The notes below the pieces were generated by a model. The model searched no databases and was not told where the DNA came from. It saw only the letters and a list, made by a program, of their open reading frames with translations. A stretch of DNA of 63,103 bases from Clostridia bacterium (GTDB lineage: Bacteria; Bacillota; Clostridia; Acetivibrionales; STF1-152), in assembly GCA_028280575.1 (NCBI GenBank), contig JANQLN010000084.1, forward strand, positions 1 through 63,103, read 5' to 3'. Each line of letters opens with the position of its first letter. Position 1 is the stretch's first letter. This document shows positions 44,600 to 54,439 of the stretch, piece after piece. A program made the translations under genes and the position numbers.

Positions 44600-45406
44600 A
44601 TGGGAATCAGAAACATAAATCTTATAGATTTAAGCGTATACCAGTGCGGTACTCAAAACTGCACGCCCGGATACAGCTACGGACCCGCTATCAGAGATTT
44701 TTTTTTAATACACTATATTATGGGCGGAGAAGGAATATTTAAAACCGGCAAAAAGACATACGCCTTAAAAAAAGACAATGGCTTTTTAATTTGTCCGGAA
44801 CAGGTAACCTACTACGAAGCAAATTCAGTCAATCCCTGGCAGTATGCATGGATAGGCTTTAACGGCAGCAAAGCAAAAGAATATCTGGAAATAGCAGGCC
44901 TTGGTACAGAGCAGCCTATATTTGAGTGTAATAACGGATATATACGAAAATGCTTTGAAGATATGAGTTTGACGGCAGATATGGGACCGGGTAAGGAAAT
45001 ACGCCTCACAGGACTTTTATATATGTTTTTCTCACAATTGATCGAAAACCAAGGCCCCGGAGTTTTATATGACGCAAAATCCAACAGAAAGGTTTTATAT
45101 GTAAACAAGGCTATTGAATTTATTCGGCGTAATTTTTCAAGCAATATATCGGTGAGCGATATTTCAAAAAGTACTAATCTTGACAGGAGCTACCTGGGAA
45201 GTATTTTTAAAGATATAACAGGAGTGAGCCCCCAGCAGTACCTTATAAACTTTAGAGTGGCCAGGGCATGCCTGCTTATGAAAAATGACGAGCTGTCTAT
45301 CGGCGACATCGCAAGGTCCGTAGGATATAAAGACCCTATGCTTTTTTCAAAAATATTCAAGAAGCTAAAAAAAATATCTCCAAGCCAGTATCGAAAAAAC
45401 AGCTAA
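44600..45406 (+). CDS. AraC-family regulator, raffinose/melibiose type (MsmR-like)
   Basis: 268 residues, RBS GAGAGGGATTTT. N-terminal cupin (AraC_binding) domain, residues ~10-150, with FFLIHYIMGGEGIFKTG and ICPEQVTYYEAN. C-terminal double helix-turn-helix, residues ~170-268 (STNLDRSYLGSIFKD; ARSVGYKDPMLFSKIFKKL). The cupin sequence pattern is that of MsmR/RafR regulators of alpha-galactoside use. Together with the shared 30-bp element it points to the GH4 gene at 30522-31844 as a target. Confidence 0.88.
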   Translation: MGIRNINLIDLSVYQCGTQNCTPGYSYGPAIRDFFLIHYIMGGEGIFKTGKKTYALKKDNGFLICPEQVTYYEANSVNPWQYAWIGFNGSKAKEYLEIAGLGTEQPIFECNNGYIRKCFEDMSLTADMGPGKEIRLTGLLYMFFSQLIENQGPGVLYDAKSNRKVLYVNKAIEFIRRNFSSNISVSDISKSTNLDRSYLGSIFKDITGVSPQQYLINFRVARACLLMKNDELSIGDIARSVGYKDPMLFSKIFKKLKKISPSQYRKNS

Positions 45407-45465
45407 GTGACAGACCAGATAAATATTGACGGATATAAGGTTATTTGTGTTGAACTATAATTATT

Positions 45466-46305
45466 TTAGCCATATAGCCTGGACACCATATAAATATAAA
45501 TCCTGTTGGGCACAAATCTTTTCAATAAAACAATAAGCTTATATTGGAATCCTGCTGCTACTTTAACGGGAGGATTCCTTTTGCTGATGACCTTTGATAT
45601 AGTATTACCAACAATCTCAGGAGGACATCCTCCTTTTTCGTCCGCTTCCATTTTGTGAACAGAAGCTTTAAGTCTTTTTGAATACACCGAATTTTCTTTA
45701 GCTCCATGGACAAACTGCCTGTTGTCTCCAAATCCGGTTTTTGTATCTCCGGGCTGTATGACTGCAACCTTTACTCCATATGGAGCAGCTTCCATCCTTA
45801 TAGCCTCTGAAACAGACTCCAAAGCACTTTTTGATGCACTGTACATTGACTGGAAAGGTATGGTAACAGGAGCCGCAATAGAGCTTATATTAATAACAAT
45901 TCCTTTGCCTTTACGCCGCATTATGGGGAGTACTTCCCTGCACATGCGAATCACACCAAAAAAATTTGTTTCAAACAATTCTTTCGCTTCCGTTACGGAC
46001 GTGTCTTCAGCGGCTCCCGCAATACCATAACCTGCATTATTCACAAGTATACCGATATAACCTTCCTTATCAATAATATGCTTAACGGTATTTTTAACTG
46101 AAATATCATCTTTTACATCCAGGTTAACAAGCTTGAAAAACCCCCCGTTACTATATTCAGATATAATCCTCTCTTGTCCTTCTTCCACTCTCCTGGACGT
46201 ACCGTAGACCTTATACCCTTTTTTCGACAGTATTTCTGCCGCACTCCTGCCGATACCCGATGAACCGCCTGTAATAAGCACAACTTCACCATAAACAAAT
46301 CCCAT
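45466..46305 (-). CDS. Short-chain dehydrogenase/reductase
   Basis: 279 residues, RBS AGGGGGTCTTTTTAAAA. Cofactor motif ITGGSSGIGRSAAEIL, basic residues after the second strand (TSRRVEEGQ) suggesting NADPH, NNAGYGIAG, and catalytic NISSIAA ... YSASKSAL. A C-terminal hydrophobic/basic extension (FQYKLIVLLKRFVPNRIYIYMVSRLYG region) is typical of the broad retinol-dehydrogenase-like group. Substrate unknown. Monocistronic, convergent with the AraC gene. Confidence 0.87.
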   Translation of the reverse strand: MGFVYGEVVLITGGSSGIGRSAAEILSKKGYKVYGTSRRVEEGQERIISEYSNGGFFKLVNLDVKDDISVKNTVKHIIDKEGYIGILVNNAGYGIAGAAEDTSVTEAKELFETNFFGVIRMCREVLPIMRRKGKGIVINISSIAAPVTIPFQSMYSASKSALESVSEAIRMEAAPYGVKVAVIQPGDTKTGFGDNRQFVHGAKENSVYSKRLKASVHKMEADEKGGCPPEIVGNTISKVISKRNPPVKVAAGFQYKLIVLLKRFVPNRIYIYMVSRLYG

Positions 46306-46482
46306 TTTTAAAAAGACCCCCTATTTTGTATGCTGTTTCCCTTTCAGTTATGATTCAGTTGTTCTGCTTCAAATACTTTTATAGCCATAGAACATCTCCA
46401 TTTATCATTATTTTAATAATATTATAACATTTTTTTATACTCTCTACTACATAGATAAACATATTGACTTTTTCTAAGCGTC

Positions 46483-48150
46483 TCACAGGGAAACTCGATA
46501 TTCCTGAGGAGTCATTTGCATATGCTTCTTGAAAAACTTGCAGAAATAAGCATGGGAACCAAAACCTAATTTTACGGCTATCTTATTGATTTTAATGGTT
46601 TTATTGCTCAACATCTCACGGGCCTTACACAATTTTATATCCAAGATATACTCATTAAGCCCCTGACCAGTTGTTTGTTTATATAACCTGGACAGGTAGG
46701 CTGGATTTAAATACACTACATCAGCCAGAGCTGTAAGGGATAAATCTTCATAAAGATGCTCTAGTATGTAAGTCTGAACTTTTTTTATAATCTTATAATT
46801 GTTTTCACTATTTCTTTCAGTTCTATACTCAAAAACATATTTGGCAAGCTGTTGAAAATACTCATTGATTTCATTCCAAGAAGCGTGTTTATCCATATTC
46901 ATAAGTTTACTTAAGTCCATCTTATCAGCAATTTTCCGGAGAATCACCATTTTGTTCAGACAGGATTGGAAAACCAGAGCTATAGAATAATATACCTCTG
47001 CCGCCAATCCATACTTCATATACTTTTCACCAGACATATATTCTATAATGGAAGAAAAGACCTTTTTGAACTCTTCTTTTTGCCCAATCTCTAAATACAG
47101 AGATAACATAGGCAGCTTTTTTAGATGCTGTTGGACTGCTATAACACAGCTTATATATTCTTCATATCTGGTATCTCCAGCTAAGTTCCCGATCTGGGAG
47201 TCGGTCAATATCATTTCCTGACCGAACCCAAAATCCCGGTTCAATATCAATTTCAGCATTTCAAATCTATATGCCAGTTCTTCCCATTGGCAAAACCCTT
47301 TACTTACTGCATGGGATATCGAAACGCCAAGTAAATCCCTGCAAGATTTTTGAGTGGAAGTCAATGTCCCATGTACGAAGGATAAAACTTTGTTCCATTC
47401 ATCTTCTCGTGCTTTATCCAAGACTTTTTGTCTGGGTTGGATAAACCATAGCATCATTGAATCATCCATGAAAATCGAAAAGTAATTTACCATGGACTTC
47501 AAATATTCTTCAAATATACTTTGAATTTTATATATTACCTCCAAGTTTCTCTCGGAATATCCGTAATTCTTCCAATTATCTACCCTGGTTAATAAAATAA
47601 GTACCGGCCAATCGGATTTAAGGGGAATTTTTAACTCAGAAAATCTATTCATACGTTCTTCTGGAAAATAAGAAAGCCCTTGCAGCATCTCAATGAAAAA
47701 CTCCTTTTGCATAAAAGGTAGCATCTTACTCATTTGTTCCTTAGCCATAAGAATTAGCTTTTCACTGGCTTCTTCCTCAGAAATCTTCTCAATAGCTTTT
47801 TTTATTGCCTCGCATATAACCTCATCCCCTTCAATTTTTAATACATAGTCTACTCCGCCTTTTCGAATAGCCCCTTGTGCATAATTAAAGTCATCATATC
47901 CCGTAAGAAGTATCACCTTGCAGCGGGGCCAATGTTGTACAATCTCCTCCTGTAACTTTATCCCGTCAATTTTAGGCATGCATATGTCTGTTATAATAAT
48001 ATCGATCTTTATTTTCTTCAATTTCTCCATAGCCTCACTGCCGGAATAAGCCTTATATACATTTAGATTAAATTCCTCGGAATGCTTAAATAAATTATAC
48101 AGGCTATTTACAATAATAGGTTCATCATCCACAATTAATAAGCTGTACAT
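46483..48150 (-). CDS. YesN-type response regulator (REC + AraC HTH)
   Basis: 555 residues. Receiver: DD at residues 9-10, phospho-acceptor Asp55 (IIITDICMPK), Lys in VLKIE. Long middle region, then AraC helix-turn-helices at the C-terminus (LADVVYLNPAYLSRLYKQTT; AVKLGFGSHAYFCKFFKKH). One base separates it from the upstream kinase stop. It should control the neighbouring Lpl-type ABC importer operon. Confidence 0.92.
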   Translation of the reverse strand: MYSLLIVDDEPIIVNSLYNLFKHSEEFNLNVYKAYSGSEAMEKLKKIKIDIIITDICMPKIDGIKLQEEIVQHWPRCKVILLTGYDDFNYAQGAIRKGGVDYVLKIEGDEVICEAIKKAIEKISEEEASEKLILMAKEQMSKMLPFMQKEFFIEMLQGLSYFPEERMNRFSELKIPLKSDWPVLILLTRVDNWKNYGYSERNLEVIYKIQSIFEEYLKSMVNYFSIFMDDSMMLWFIQPRQKVLDKAREDEWNKVLSFVHGTLTSTQKSCRDLLGVSISHAVSKGFCQWEELAYRFEMLKLILNRDFGFGQEMILTDSQIGNLAGDTRYEEYISCVIAVQQHLKKLPMLSLYLEIGQKEEFKKVFSSIIEYMSGEKYMKYGLAAEVYYSIALVFQSCLNKMVILRKIADKMDLSKLMNMDKHASWNEINEYFQQLAKYVFEYRTERNSENNYKIIKKVQTYILEHLYEDLSLTALADVVYLNPAYLSRLYKQTTGQGLNEYILDIKLCKAREMLSNKTIKINKIAVKLGFGSHAYFCKFFKKHMQMTPQEYRVSL

Positions 48151-48151
48151 A

Positions 48152-49909
48152 CTATTGCCTCCCCATATTAATATCTATAATTACACAGGTACCGCCCATA
48201 GCCCCCTGGGATATTCGAATGCCACTTCCGGAACCATATTTGATTCTTAAGCGCTGGTGGACATTTACCAGTCCTGTTGTCAACTGTTGACTGCTTTTAT
48301 CATGGTTGAGTTTTTTTTGCAGGTCACAAAGCTTTTTTTCCTGCATGCCAATGCCATTGTCTTCTATGGTGATATGGAGAAAATTCCTTTCCGTATTAAT
48401 GCGTACACTAATTTTTCCATCTCTCTCAACCGATTTTAAACCGTGCTGATAAGCATTTTCAATTAAAGGCTGAACAATTAGGAAAGGTATCCTAAACTCC
48501 TCCAATCCCGGAGGAATATCACCAAAGGATACTAATATGCGATTAGCAAAACGAATGCTTTGAATTTCTACATAGGCCCTGGCATGCTCTATCTCATCTA
48601 TAAAAAGAATCTCATCCGATTTATTTCGTGTAATGAATTTATAGTAATTTCCCAGGTGTAAAGAGAACCTTTCAATATTTTCACATTCATTATCTTTGGC
48701 CATACGGTATATTAAAAAAATACTGTTATATAGGAAGTGGGGTTTTATATGGTACTGAAGTTGTTTGAGCTCAGCATGCTGCATCTGTATTTGCTGAATA
48801 TAGATTTGCTGAATATAATCTTTAAGCTTATCTATCATAATATTGAATTGACCATACAGGTATCGGAACTCATCATTGCTTCTATGCTGGATACAAAAAT
48901 CCAGATTCCCTTCCTCTACCTCTTTAAAGGCAATCACAAACTTATTTAAAGGAACTGCAAAAAGCCGGCGTATCCAAAAATTGTACAAAAGAACCATCAA
49001 GATTGAAAACACCGACAGATACCAAACCCAGTGTCTGAAGTGGGTATAGGAGCGCAATACTATCCTGGTGGGAATATAGGTAAAAAAATAAATACCCAAA
49101 TAATTGGAATAGCTTCCCATTAACCATAATTCTTCATTATTCACTCTAATTTTATTCACTATTTTTTCATCGGTAGGCTTAATAATATCCGGATGGATAA
49201 AAAAATCTTTTAACTCATTCCACATCTCAAAATCGGTTGCTAATGCCCAACTGCCCCTATTTTCAAACAATACCGTACCTCCTTCGGTACTGCTGAAAAC
49301 ATCAAAAAGTTGTTGGTACAATTTATCTTTGGATAATTTAATTGTAACAATGTAAAGTGGCAGACGACTTCCCTTCTCTGTATATTCTCCATATGGATAT
49401 GCCAAATTTAGATAAAGCTCACCATCCTTTGATATAATCAATCCTTTGTCATTATTAAATGCTTTAAATACAGATACATACTTTTCGGGCTGTAAATTAC
49501 TGATAGATGAATCGCTGCATATTGTTCTGTTCAAAATGGGAATGTGGACATCGATGTTTGATATGTAACTGCTGCTCATCTTTAACTCAATAAGACGGTG
49601 CTGTAGATTTTGTATGAGATGAATCTTTTGATAGTCTGTCATTGTATTTGCAGCAATGCTTAGTTTCTGCAGTTCATAGTCATTGATGAACTGTTTCTTA
49701 GCCTCGTTAATTCTTAAGATGTCCCCTTCAAGAGTCCTTGAAAAAAAACGGATATTGTCCAATGTGGACCGAGATACCTCTTGTTCCAAGTGCTTGGCTC
49801 CTTGTATATTGGCGTATAAAGAAACACCATAGAAGGTTACAATAACAGCCAGAAAAACAAAAAAGAGCTTATGAAAAACCGATACCTTCATATTTCTATG
49901 CATCTTCAT
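48152..49909 (-). CDS. YesM-type sensor histidine kinase
   Basis: 585 residues. The first ATG at 49909 has AAGGG four bases upstream; the ATG at 49903 is also possible. Membrane segments at ~15-32 and ~290-312 flank a dCache-like sensor. HAMP follows (FAVPLNKFVIAFKEVEEGNL), then QYHIKPHFLYNSIF with phospho-acceptor His391 and a HATPase_c domain (ENAYQHGLK, EDNGIGM). Adjacent to its response regulator and downstream of a three-gene ABC importer. Confidence 0.92.
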   Translation of the reverse strand: MKMHRNMKVSVFHKLFFVFLAVIVTFYGVSLYANIQGAKHLEQEVSRSTLDNIRFFSRTLEGDILRINEAKKQFINDYELQKLSIAANTMTDYQKIHLIQNLQHRLIELKMSSSYISNIDVHIPILNRTICSDSSISNLQPEKYVSVFKAFNNDKGLIISKDGELYLNLAYPYGEYTEKGSRLPLYIVTIKLSKDKLYQQLFDVFSSTEGGTVLFENRGSWALATDFEMWNELKDFFIHPDIIKPTDEKIVNKIRVNNEELWLMGSYSNYLGIYFFTYIPTRIVLRSYTHFRHWVWYLSVFSILMVLLYNFWIRRLFAVPLNKFVIAFKEVEEGNLDFCIQHRSNDEFRYLYGQFNIMIDKLKDYIQQIYIQQIQMQHAELKQLQYHIKPHFLYNSIFLIYRMAKDNECENIERFSLHLGNYYKFITRNKSDEILFIDEIEHARAYVEIQSIRFANRILVSFGDIPPGLEEFRIPFLIVQPLIENAYQHGLKSVERDGKISVRINTERNFLHITIEDNGIGMQEKKLCDLQKKLNHDKSSQQLTTGLVNVHQRLRIKYGSGSGIRISQGAMGGTCVIIDINMGRQ

Positions 49910-50009
49910 CGCACCCTTCCAGGAAATCCAGTAGTGCCATTATACTAAATAAATCATAAAAAAACAAATTTGAAAAACCGGGCGCACAAACTTTATACCT
50001 TAAAATCCA

Positions 50010-50891
50010 TTAACCTTTTATACTTCCCAGAACAATTCCCTTTACAAAATACCGCTGCAAGAATGGATAAACCGATAGGATAGGAAGAGCGCCCAGGAAT
50101 ATTTGAGCAGCTTTAACGGTTCGGTCCGAAACCTCCATCAAGTCCTTCCATTCATCATCTCCGACCAGTGATAAATCCCGCTGAATAACCACTGTTTGCA
50201 AATAGCTCTGCAGGGGATAATGTTCAGGCCGATTCATGTATATCAAACCATCAAACCAACTGTTCCAGTGACCAACCAATGCAAAAAGCGTAAGGGTAGC
50301 CAGTGCCGGTACCGAAGTAGGTACATAAATCCTCCACAAAGTAGCCCAGTGGTTCGCACCGTCAATAAAAGCGGCTTCCTCGAGTTCTTTGGGAATTTGC
50401 CGGTAGAAATTTAAAAGCAGTATCACGTTGAATACCGGAACAGCTCCCGGTAATATCAAAGACCATATAGTATCAATAAGACCGATTCTATTGATAAGCA
50501 TATAACCAGGAATCAAACCACCATTAAATAGGGTTGTGATAAAAAAAAGCCATACATAGAATGTACGAAACGGAAAGCTCCTGTTCTCCTTTGAAAGGGG
50601 ATAGGCAATTATTATGGTCAGCAGCATATTGATGCTTCCTCCCAAAGTGATACGTCTTAAGGAAACACCCATGGATCTCCAGAACTCTACCCGTTTGAAA
50701 ACATAATCATAAGAATTCAATGTAAAATTAACCGGCCATAGTCTTACAAGACCGGCTGTTGCTGCCGAACTTGAACTAAAAGAAACAGCCGCAATATGTA
50801 TAATCGGCAATAAACAAAGCAGCGATGCTGCAATAAGGAAAATATTATTTGTAATCAAAAATACTTTTCTTCCCCTTGAATCCTTTATCAT
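50010..50891 (-). CDS. ABC transporter permease, LplC/YtcP type
   Basis: 293 residues from the ATG at 50891, eight bases after GGAGG; a TTG codon just before it (50894) is also in frame. Six membrane segments, EAA loop EEAAFIDGANHWATLWRIYVP, ending RYFVKGIVLGSIKG. Pairs with the LplB-type permease 12 bases upstream. Confidence 0.9.
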   Translation of the reverse strand: MIKDSRGRKVFLITNNIFLIAASLLCLLPIIHIAAVSFSSSSAATAGLVRLWPVNFTLNSYDYVFKRVEFWRSMGVSLRRITLGGSINMLLTIIIAYPLSKENRSFPFRTFYVWLFFITTLFNGGLIPGYMLINRIGLIDTIWSLILPGAVPVFNVILLLNFYRQIPKELEEAAFIDGANHWATLWRIYVPTSVPALATLTLFALVGHWNSWFDGLIYMNRPEHYPLQSYLQTVVIQRDLSLVGDDEWKDLMEVSDRTVKAAQIFLGALPILSVYPFLQRYFVKGIVLGSIKG

Positions 50892-50905
50892 CAAATTCTT
50901 CCTCC

Positions 50906-51838
50906 TTAAAATATACGGTAATCAGCATATCGATAAGCTAAAAAATAGGAAACCGATATAAAAATAAAAGAGACAACCGATTTGAACAATCCAATAGCCG
51001 TAGCCACACCAAATTGAGCGTTAATCAAACCAATACGATAGACCAGTGTGTCAATAATGTCCCCTGTCTCATATACAATGGGACCATACAGGTTAAATAT
51101 CTGGTCAAATCCTGCATTCAATACATTACCCAGGCTTAGTAACATAAGCAGAACAATTACCATGCGCATGCCGGGAAGCGTAATGTGCCAGGTCTGTTTC
51201 CAACGATTTGCACCATCAATTATAGATGCTTCATATAAATTTGGATCAATTACTGTAATTGCAGATAAATATACAATTGTTCCAAATCCAAATCCCTTCC
51301 ATATATCTGTGACAATCAGTGTAATACGGAACCAGGCATTGTCTCCCAGGAAAAAAATTGGTTTTATGCCAATTAACCCTAATGCTTTGTTTACAATCCC
51401 GTTAGAGGGAGATAGAACATCAATCAATATACCTCCCAAAATAATCCAAGATAAAAAATGAGGGAGGTAGATCAGGGTCTGCACCGTCTTTTTTAGAATC
51501 GTTTTGCGGACCTCATTAATTAGTATTGCAAAAGTCAAGGGAACAATGAGTCCTGTAACAATTTTAAAGAATGCAATGATAATTGTATTCCATAATACCT
51601 GCAGACTATCAGGCATATTCCATACATATATAAAATTTTCAAACCCTACCCATTTTTGCGCACCAAACAATCCTTTGGCCGGTATGAATTTCTGAAAAGC
51701 AATGATAATCCCAGCCATCGGGCCATAGCTAAACAATAAAATGATTAGCAGACCCGGCAGGACCATCAAATGCAGGGGCAGCTCCCGGAGAATGGTTTCA
51801 CGCGATCGCTTTTTTGACCCTTTAAAATGTCTAAACAA
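50906..51838 (-). CDS. ABC transporter permease, LplB type
   Basis: 310 residues, TTG start at 51838 eight bases after GGAGAGGAG. Six membrane segments; EAA loop EASIIDGANRWKQTWHITLP; early FSYGPMAGIIIAFQKF is typical of LplB-like permeases. No ATPase gene nearby. Confidence 0.9.
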   Translation of the reverse strand: MFRHFKGSKKRSRETILRELPLHLMVLPGLLIILLFSYGPMAGIIIAFQKFIPAKGLFGAQKWVGFENFIYVWNMPDSLQVLWNTIIIAFFKIVTGLIVPLTFAILINEVRKTILKKTVQTLIYLPHFLSWIILGGILIDVLSPSNGIVNKALGLIGIKPIFFLGDNAWFRITLIVTDIWKGFGFGTIVYLSAITVIDPNLYEASIIDGANRWKQTWHITLPGMRMVIVLLMLLSLGNVLNAGFDQIFNLYGPIVYETGDIIDTLVYRIGLINAQFGVATAIGLFKSVVSFIFISVSYFLAYRYADYRIF

Positions 51839-51924
51839 TGGATTTACTCCTCTCCATAGACCATAATATAGGATAGAGGGAAGATGAAAATTTTTTCATC
51901 CTCCTCTAATCAATTCATAGTTTG

Positions 51925-53664
51925 TTATTTTGTAGATTGATACCAATCATTAACCTCCTGGGTAATAGCCTCTCCACCAAGTTTATTCCAATCAATTATA
52001 AATTTATCGAATTCTTCTATAGATGATTCCCCCATAATTATTCTAATCAATATTTCATGCTGCATTTTGTTCAATGTACTCATCTTATCAACCATGGTGG
52101 GAGTGGGAGCTCCGATAAAACTCTCCATCAAGAACAGGTTATTTTTGTTATATTGGTTTATAATCGACCATGAACCTTCTATACCTTTCGTTCCATTCCA
52201 TCCCCAGTAGCCATCGTCACCATCCAAATATCTTTTGACAAAACCATAGTTGGCTCTGGCTTCACCCCATAACCCCTCCGGATTTCCAGTTTTTAAAGGT
52301 TCTTTAATAGTTCTCCAGATTTCCAGGCAGTAATTTTCACCTTCACCATTACCGGTTATGACAGGGGATAGTTTCCAAATACCTTCTGCATTAGAATTAT
52401 TTGCATATATGCTATATTCCTGTTTATCTTTATCATAGTTCTTCTCCATGAATAGGTTATACATTTTCATCAATGCTTCAGGATGTTTCATATTCTTGCT
52501 GATAGCATACCAGCCCGAGCTGCCCATTGGAATTTGGTTATAAGCAGGCTCACCATCTATCGAAACGATGGGGAATGCCTTCCAGTCTGCTTTGGGATCA
52601 TTATCCCTATTAGCTTGTAAGGGCCACAAGGAATTCCACTGCTGGCCATAATGTACTCCACTGCGACCGGAGGCAGGAGCTTCTGCTACTTTACCGCCGT
52701 CCTTAACTGCAAATTCTTTATCCAGGTATCCCTCCCTGTACATTTCCGCCAGTTTCACTAGAGGCTGCCTCATTTCGGGCTGGATGCTTCCATATACCAG
52801 CTGCCCCTCCTTCTCAATCCATATTGCCGGATATGCATGGTAGCCGTTAAAGAATCCCTCCAATCCGGCATATCCGTTCCACAGTTCTTTGGATATTGCC
52901 AAACCAATGGTATCATCTTCTCCGTTCCCATCCGGGTCACTTTTCACAAAAGTTTTGATGATATTAAATAAATCATCCATGGTTTTAGGGGCAGGCAACC
53001 CATATCTCTCCAACCAATCGGTACGGAGCCATATAAGATGTGCTGCTCCTTTGCCGGAGCCCACTTGCGGGATACCAAACAGCTTGCCGTTAAAGGTAGC
53101 AGCCATAAAAGGTTCATCTCCTGTACTATGTATAATTTCATTGCAAAGGGGAGAAGTATATTCCATTATAGCTGATACATCATGAATCAAGTCATTCTCA
53201 GCCAGTTGTTTTAATTGGGTAAGATTCACATTAACGATATCGGGAATATCTCCTGAAGCTATAGCAACATTGAACTTCTGCTGGTATTGCTCTTGTCCCT
53301 TGGCAATCCAGAGGTATCGTGCTTTAATACCCAACCGTTCTTCATAGAGTCTTGTGTAGAGGTTTTCATCTATGGTTTCACCCTCCAGCCTGGACAAGAC
53401 ATTAGACTCCAGAGCATCATCAGTTCTTCTTACAAAAGTCACCTCAATGGGGGGATCATATTTTCCAAACGGATCGATTTTCTTACTTTCTTCCCCTTCA
53501 TCCTTAGCGCCTCCATTACTCTCAATCTTTGCCGTCCCATCTTTTCCAACCTGCTCATTGTCTACCACTTTATCCTGTCCGTTGTCCCCACAGCCGACTG
53601 CGGTAAACAGCATAGCAACAGCCAGAATAATAAATACGGTAAAAAACAGCTTGCCTCTCTTCAT
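51925..53664 (-). CDS. ABC transporter solute-binding lipoprotein, LplA type
   Basis: 579 residues, RBS AAGGAGGAATTAGT. Signal peptide with lipobox TAVGCG (Cys25), a charged linker, then the large (about 500-residue) solute-binding fold of the LplA type used for complex oligosaccharides. Segments SDPDGNGEDDTIGLAIS and GSSGWYAISKNMKHPEALM are typical. First gene of the importer/two-component operon. Confidence 0.9.
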   Translation of the reverse strand: MKRGKLFFTVFIILAVAMLFTAVGCGDNGQDKVVDNEQVGKDGTAKIESNGGAKDEGEESKKIDPFGKYDPPIEVTFVRRTDDALESNVLSRLEGETIDENLYTRLYEERLGIKARYLWIAKGQEQYQQKFNVAIASGDIPDIVNVNLTQLKQLAENDLIHDVSAIMEYTSPLCNEIIHSTGDEPFMAATFNGKLFGIPQVGSGKGAAHLIWLRTDWLERYGLPAPKTMDDLFNIIKTFVKSDPDGNGEDDTIGLAISKELWNGYAGLEGFFNGYHAYPAIWIEKEGQLVYGSIQPEMRQPLVKLAEMYREGYLDKEFAVKDGGKVAEAPASGRSGVHYGQQWNSLWPLQANRDNDPKADWKAFPIVSIDGEPAYNQIPMGSSGWYAISKNMKHPEALMKMYNLFMEKNYDKDKQEYSIYANNSNAEGIWKLSPVITGNGEGENYCLEIWRTIKEPLKTGNPEGLWGEARANYGFVKRYLDGDDGYWGWNGTKGIEGSWSIINQYNKNNLFLMESFIGAPTPTMVDKMSTLNKMQHEILIRIIMGESSIEEFDKFIIDWNKLGGEAITQEVNDWYQSTK

Positions 53665-54439
53665 ACTAATTCCTCCTTTTTAATAAGTTTGTAATTAATG
53701 CAGCTACTTAACCAAATGAAGCTAAATGTACATTTTTTAAGATACATTTTCCTGATCCACCATGATGTATTATATCAGCTAAAGCTATCACTCCAGCGGC
53801 CATGTAAATTCTTTATCTAATAAAATTTTCTAAATTTTTTGAGAAACCCTTTACAATTATTTGCTATATGTATTTTTATAATTCTAAGCCTTATGGCCGT
53901 TTCATATAGTACTCTATCCTAAGTATGAATAGATTATAAAACAATTACGATGGGATAACAATAGTACTTTCTTTACATTCCTTTAACTTTTTCTACGCTT
54001 TTGTAACATATCATAAATGAACTATTTATTCATTCCATAATATCCATTTTCCGATGTTGCATAGTAAGACATTCTCAATTAAAGGCTGTCCCATCACCTT
54101 TCAAATCCTTTGAGTATACATTACCTGTATTGAACAGTCTTAAAGTGAATTCTAATATGACAATAAGTCGTCATATTAGATATATTATAATGTTTATAAA
54201 ACAGACCGATTGGTAAAAACAAAAAAACAGGAAATTTAAAACAGTAGAAATACTTACTGAAAAAAATTCCTGAAAATAGTGTCAGAAAATAAGCCTTTGC
54301 TTTGACAGCCGTATTCATTTCATAGGATTACAAATAAAGATATTGATGCAAGGTCCTGCACGCAGCTTTTCATACCTTTATTCCGCTTTGCTGAAGTTTA
54401 TCAAGAAAATCTTATATCGATTTTGATTCATTCATAACA
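53665..54439. other. 775-base intergenic region
   Basis: AT-rich. A TATAAT at 53774-53769 (minus) could be the -10 box for the LplA-type operon, but its -35 is poor. A perfect 11-bp inverted repeat, TCTAATATGAC/GTCATATTAGA, lies at 54151-54180 with an 8-base loop. The small open frames here look non-coding. No further element seen. Confidence 0.5.
54151..54180. repeat. Perfect 11-bp inverted repeat
   Basis: Arms TCTAATATGAC and GTCATATTAGA, loop AATAAGTC. It is between divergently arranged ends (a leftward gene stop at 54440 and the leftward LplA start), no T run of terminator length. Could be an operator or weak terminator. Confidence 0.4.

Noticed and set aside
54121-54318. 65-codon leftward open frame
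   Set aside because: Composition is AT-driven (many Phe, Tyr, Lys), it includes the inverted repeat at 54151-54180, and no ribosome binding site precedes it.
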